Assembly: GCA_009774465.1 (NCBI GenBank)
Contig: VSNT01000088.1
Span: 1-17,039, forward strand
Origin: Lachnospiraceae bacterium
Lineage (GTDB): Bacteria > Bacillota_A > Clostridia > Lachnospirales > Lachnospiraceae
Direction: 5' to 3'
Length of the DNA: 17,039 nucleotides
The translations under genes were made by a program, and so were the position numbers. Of the stretch, positions 15,549-17,039 are shown in pieces (the first letter of the stretch is position 1; every line of letters begins with the position of its first letter). Under the pieces are notes generated by a model. That model had not been told where the DNA came from. It made no database searches and worked only from the letters and a program-made list of their open reading frames with translations.

Positions 15549-16983
15549 ACTATTATTAAAAACAGGGATTTTTGCCCTGATGCTGGTTGGTGTGGGCATT
15601 ATTTGGTATGTTTTATGGGTAAATGGCGCCTTTCTGCCGGGCTGGATTACATGGAAAAATGAAATACTCAATGACCAAAATGGTCAATATAATATATCAG
15701 TAAACCATAAATCTGCTCAGATTACCTATGGAGATGAAGTGATTTTTACTTCCCCGAATGAGGTGAAGGTGCAGAGTGCATTATGCTGCGACATTGACAA
15801 TGACCGGGAGGATGAGCTGATACTTCTCTGCTGGAAAACAGGGCGGTTTGGCACCCATAGGCCTTTTTGGGTGGAAAAGGATGAAAGAAAGTGGTCACAG
15901 CATATTTTTATATATGAGTTTGAGCAGGAGAAGGTCAGGCCTAAGTGGATGTCCTCTTATATTGGACAGGATGTAATGGAACTGGCTTCAAATGGGAAAA
16001 GCGCCCCTTTCACCAGACTTTGGCTGACTGATCCGGAGGGAAACACAAGCAGTTTTAAATGGGACGTGTGGGGATTTACCAGAGAAGATACGGAAGTGTC
16101 TTTTGTAGTATTTGGAGATATTTTAATTCATGAACCGATTTACAGGTATGCTTTGCGCCATGAGGAATCTTTTGATTTCCTGTTTGAAAATGTGAGGGAT
16201 GTGATTGCGCTAAGTGATGTTGCTGTGATTAACCAGGAAACGCCCTATACGGGTAACCCGGTAATGTACAGCGATTATCCCAGGTTTGGAACGCCTCTTT
16301 TAGCCGGGCAGGCGGTAGTGAATGCCGGTTTTGACGTGGTGACCTGCGCCACAAACCATGCCCTTGACAGGGGAGAGGCGGGAGTTGACCTGACAAAAAA
16401 TTTTTTTGACTCCCATGAAGTAATCTGTCTGGGAATACAGACAGAGGCGGAAAAACAGGATCGCCCCTATGAAATCCTCACAAGAAAAGATATTAAGTTT
16501 GCCCTTTTTAATTATACCTATGGCACCAATGGAATCAAACTTCCGGAAGAAAATCCGTATATGGTGCATCTATTGGAGGACGAAGAAAAAATCAGGAAGG
16601 ATATTGAGGCGGCCGGGAAGGAAGCTGATTTTGTGATTGTATTTGCCCACTGGGGCAGCGAATACGCAGAGGAAATTGATGCGTTTCAGCAAAAATGGGC
16701 GCAGATCTTTTTGGAAAGCGGAGTGGATGTGGTGTTTGGAACTCACCCTCATGTGCTCCAGCCCTGTGAGGTTCTCACCAGTGAGGATGGGCATAAGATG
16801 CTGGTCTTTTATTCTATTGGAAACTTTATCAGCGCCCAGTCAGAGAAAAGCTGCGTAAAGGGCGGCATGGCGGGATTTACCGTATCCCTTACGCAAAAAG
16901 GGTATCAGATTACGGATTATTCCCTTAAACCTCTTTCGATTACCTGGCAGGAGGGCGGGAAGTTTGTGGTGGATTTTGTGTAA
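15535..16983 (+). CDS. Membrane-anchored CapA-family metallophosphatase-like protein with FG-GAP/VCBS-like segment
   Basis: A protein of 482 residues from the ATG at 15535, overlapping the previous gene by 14 bases. An in-frame extension to 15463 lies deep in that gene and would bury the membrane segment. An N-terminal anchor (~8-28) places the rest outside the cell. Residues 85-95 (CDIDNDREDEL) resemble the calcium loop of FG-GAP/VCBS repeats. The CapA (poly-gamma-glutamate capsule synthesis-type) domain spans ~187-460, with the metal-site motifs 'FGDILIHEP', 'NQE' (233-235), 'TNHALDRG' (Asn274, His275, Asp278), 'HWGSE' (372-376), 'GTHPHV' and 'SIGNF'. All expected residues are present. No capsule synthase genes (CapB/CapC) are nearby, so a capsule role is not shown. 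The ribosome binding site is weak, suggesting translational coupling. No terminator is seen in the 56 bases to the window end. Confidence 0.88.
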   Translation: MRGNKLLLKTGIFALMLVGVGIIWYVLWVNGAFLPGWITWKNEILNDQNGQYNISVNHKSAQITYGDEVIFTSPNEVKVQSALCCDIDNDREDELILLCWKTGRFGTHRPFWVEKDERKWSQHIFIYEFEQEKVRPKWMSSYIGQDVMELASNGKSAPFTRLWLTDPEGNTSSFKWDVWGFTREDTEVSFVVFGDILIHEPIYRYALRHEESFDFLFENVRDVIALSDVAVINQETPYTGNPVMYSDYPRFGTPLLAGQAVVNAGFDVVTCATNHALDRGEAGVDLTKNFFDSHEVICLGIQTEAEKQDRPYEILTRKDIKFALFNYTYGTNGIKLPEENPYMVHLLEDEEKIRKDIEAAGKEADFVIVFAHWGSEYAEEIDAFQQKWAQIFLESGVDVVFGTHPHVLQPCEVLTSEDGHKMLVFYSIGNFISAQSEKSCVKGGMAGFTVSLTQKGYQITDYSLKPLSITWQEGGKFVVDFV

Positions 16984-17039
16984 AAATGAATGCTGTTAGT
17001 TATTGTGTGCTTATAAAACTTCATGATACAATATTACAA

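Noticed and set aside
1..17039. CRISPR array, tRNA or rRNA genes, IS elements, integrase
   Set aside because: No regularly spaced repeats, cloverleaf-like segments, transposase or integrase coding frames, or matching terminal inverted repeats were seen.

Overview
The window looks like chromosome of a low-to-mid GC anaerobic Firmicute, most likely a gut Lachnospiraceae/Clostridia relative. The basis is AGGAGG-type ribosome binding sites, TATAAT promoters with extended -10s, short lipoprotein signal peptides, and families common in that group (CUT2 sugar transporter, cytosolic GH30, DUF3791, DUF3160). This is inference from gene content; no rRNA or marker gene is present.

Layout. (1) 1-2271: a promoter and a lipoprotein whose C-terminal half resembles an ABC solute-binding protein, with no transporter beside it. 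(2) 2309-4527, minus strand: an orphan methyl-accepting chemotaxis protein with its own terminator. (3) 4749-11051: a sugar-utilisation locus with two LacI-type operator palindromes, a double-ATPase subunit, a permease, a lipoprotein binding protein, a cytosolic GH30 glycosidase, and then a LacI-family repressor with its own promoter. The likely circuit is that the imported sugar or glycoside relieves LacI repression at the palindromes and is cleaved inside the cell by GH30. (4) 11052-11555: a graveyard with a decayed PIN-domain toxin fragment, an antisense coding remnant and a strong 17-bp hairpin. (5) 11556-12823: an AT-rich gene for a protein with a regulator-like N-terminus and an ankyrin-like segment, whose stop overlaps an 11-codon micro-ORF. 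(6) 12830-16983: a tightly overlapping cluster of two small DUF3791-type proteins, a DUF3160 lipoprotein and a membrane-anchored CapA-type metallophosphatase carrying an FG-GAP/VCBS-like calcium loop.

Most unusual part: region 5-6. A DUF3791 pair, usually remembered beside a DUF3990 (ADP-ribosyltransferase-fold) gene, has no such partner here. It is instead translationally chained into two envelope-protein genes. Together with the HTH/ankyrin-like gene and the toxin remnant, this suggests an accessory module inserted beside, or co-opted into, an envelope operon. Several coding starts were moved downstream from the longest open frame on the basis of ribosome binding sites; each entry says where.
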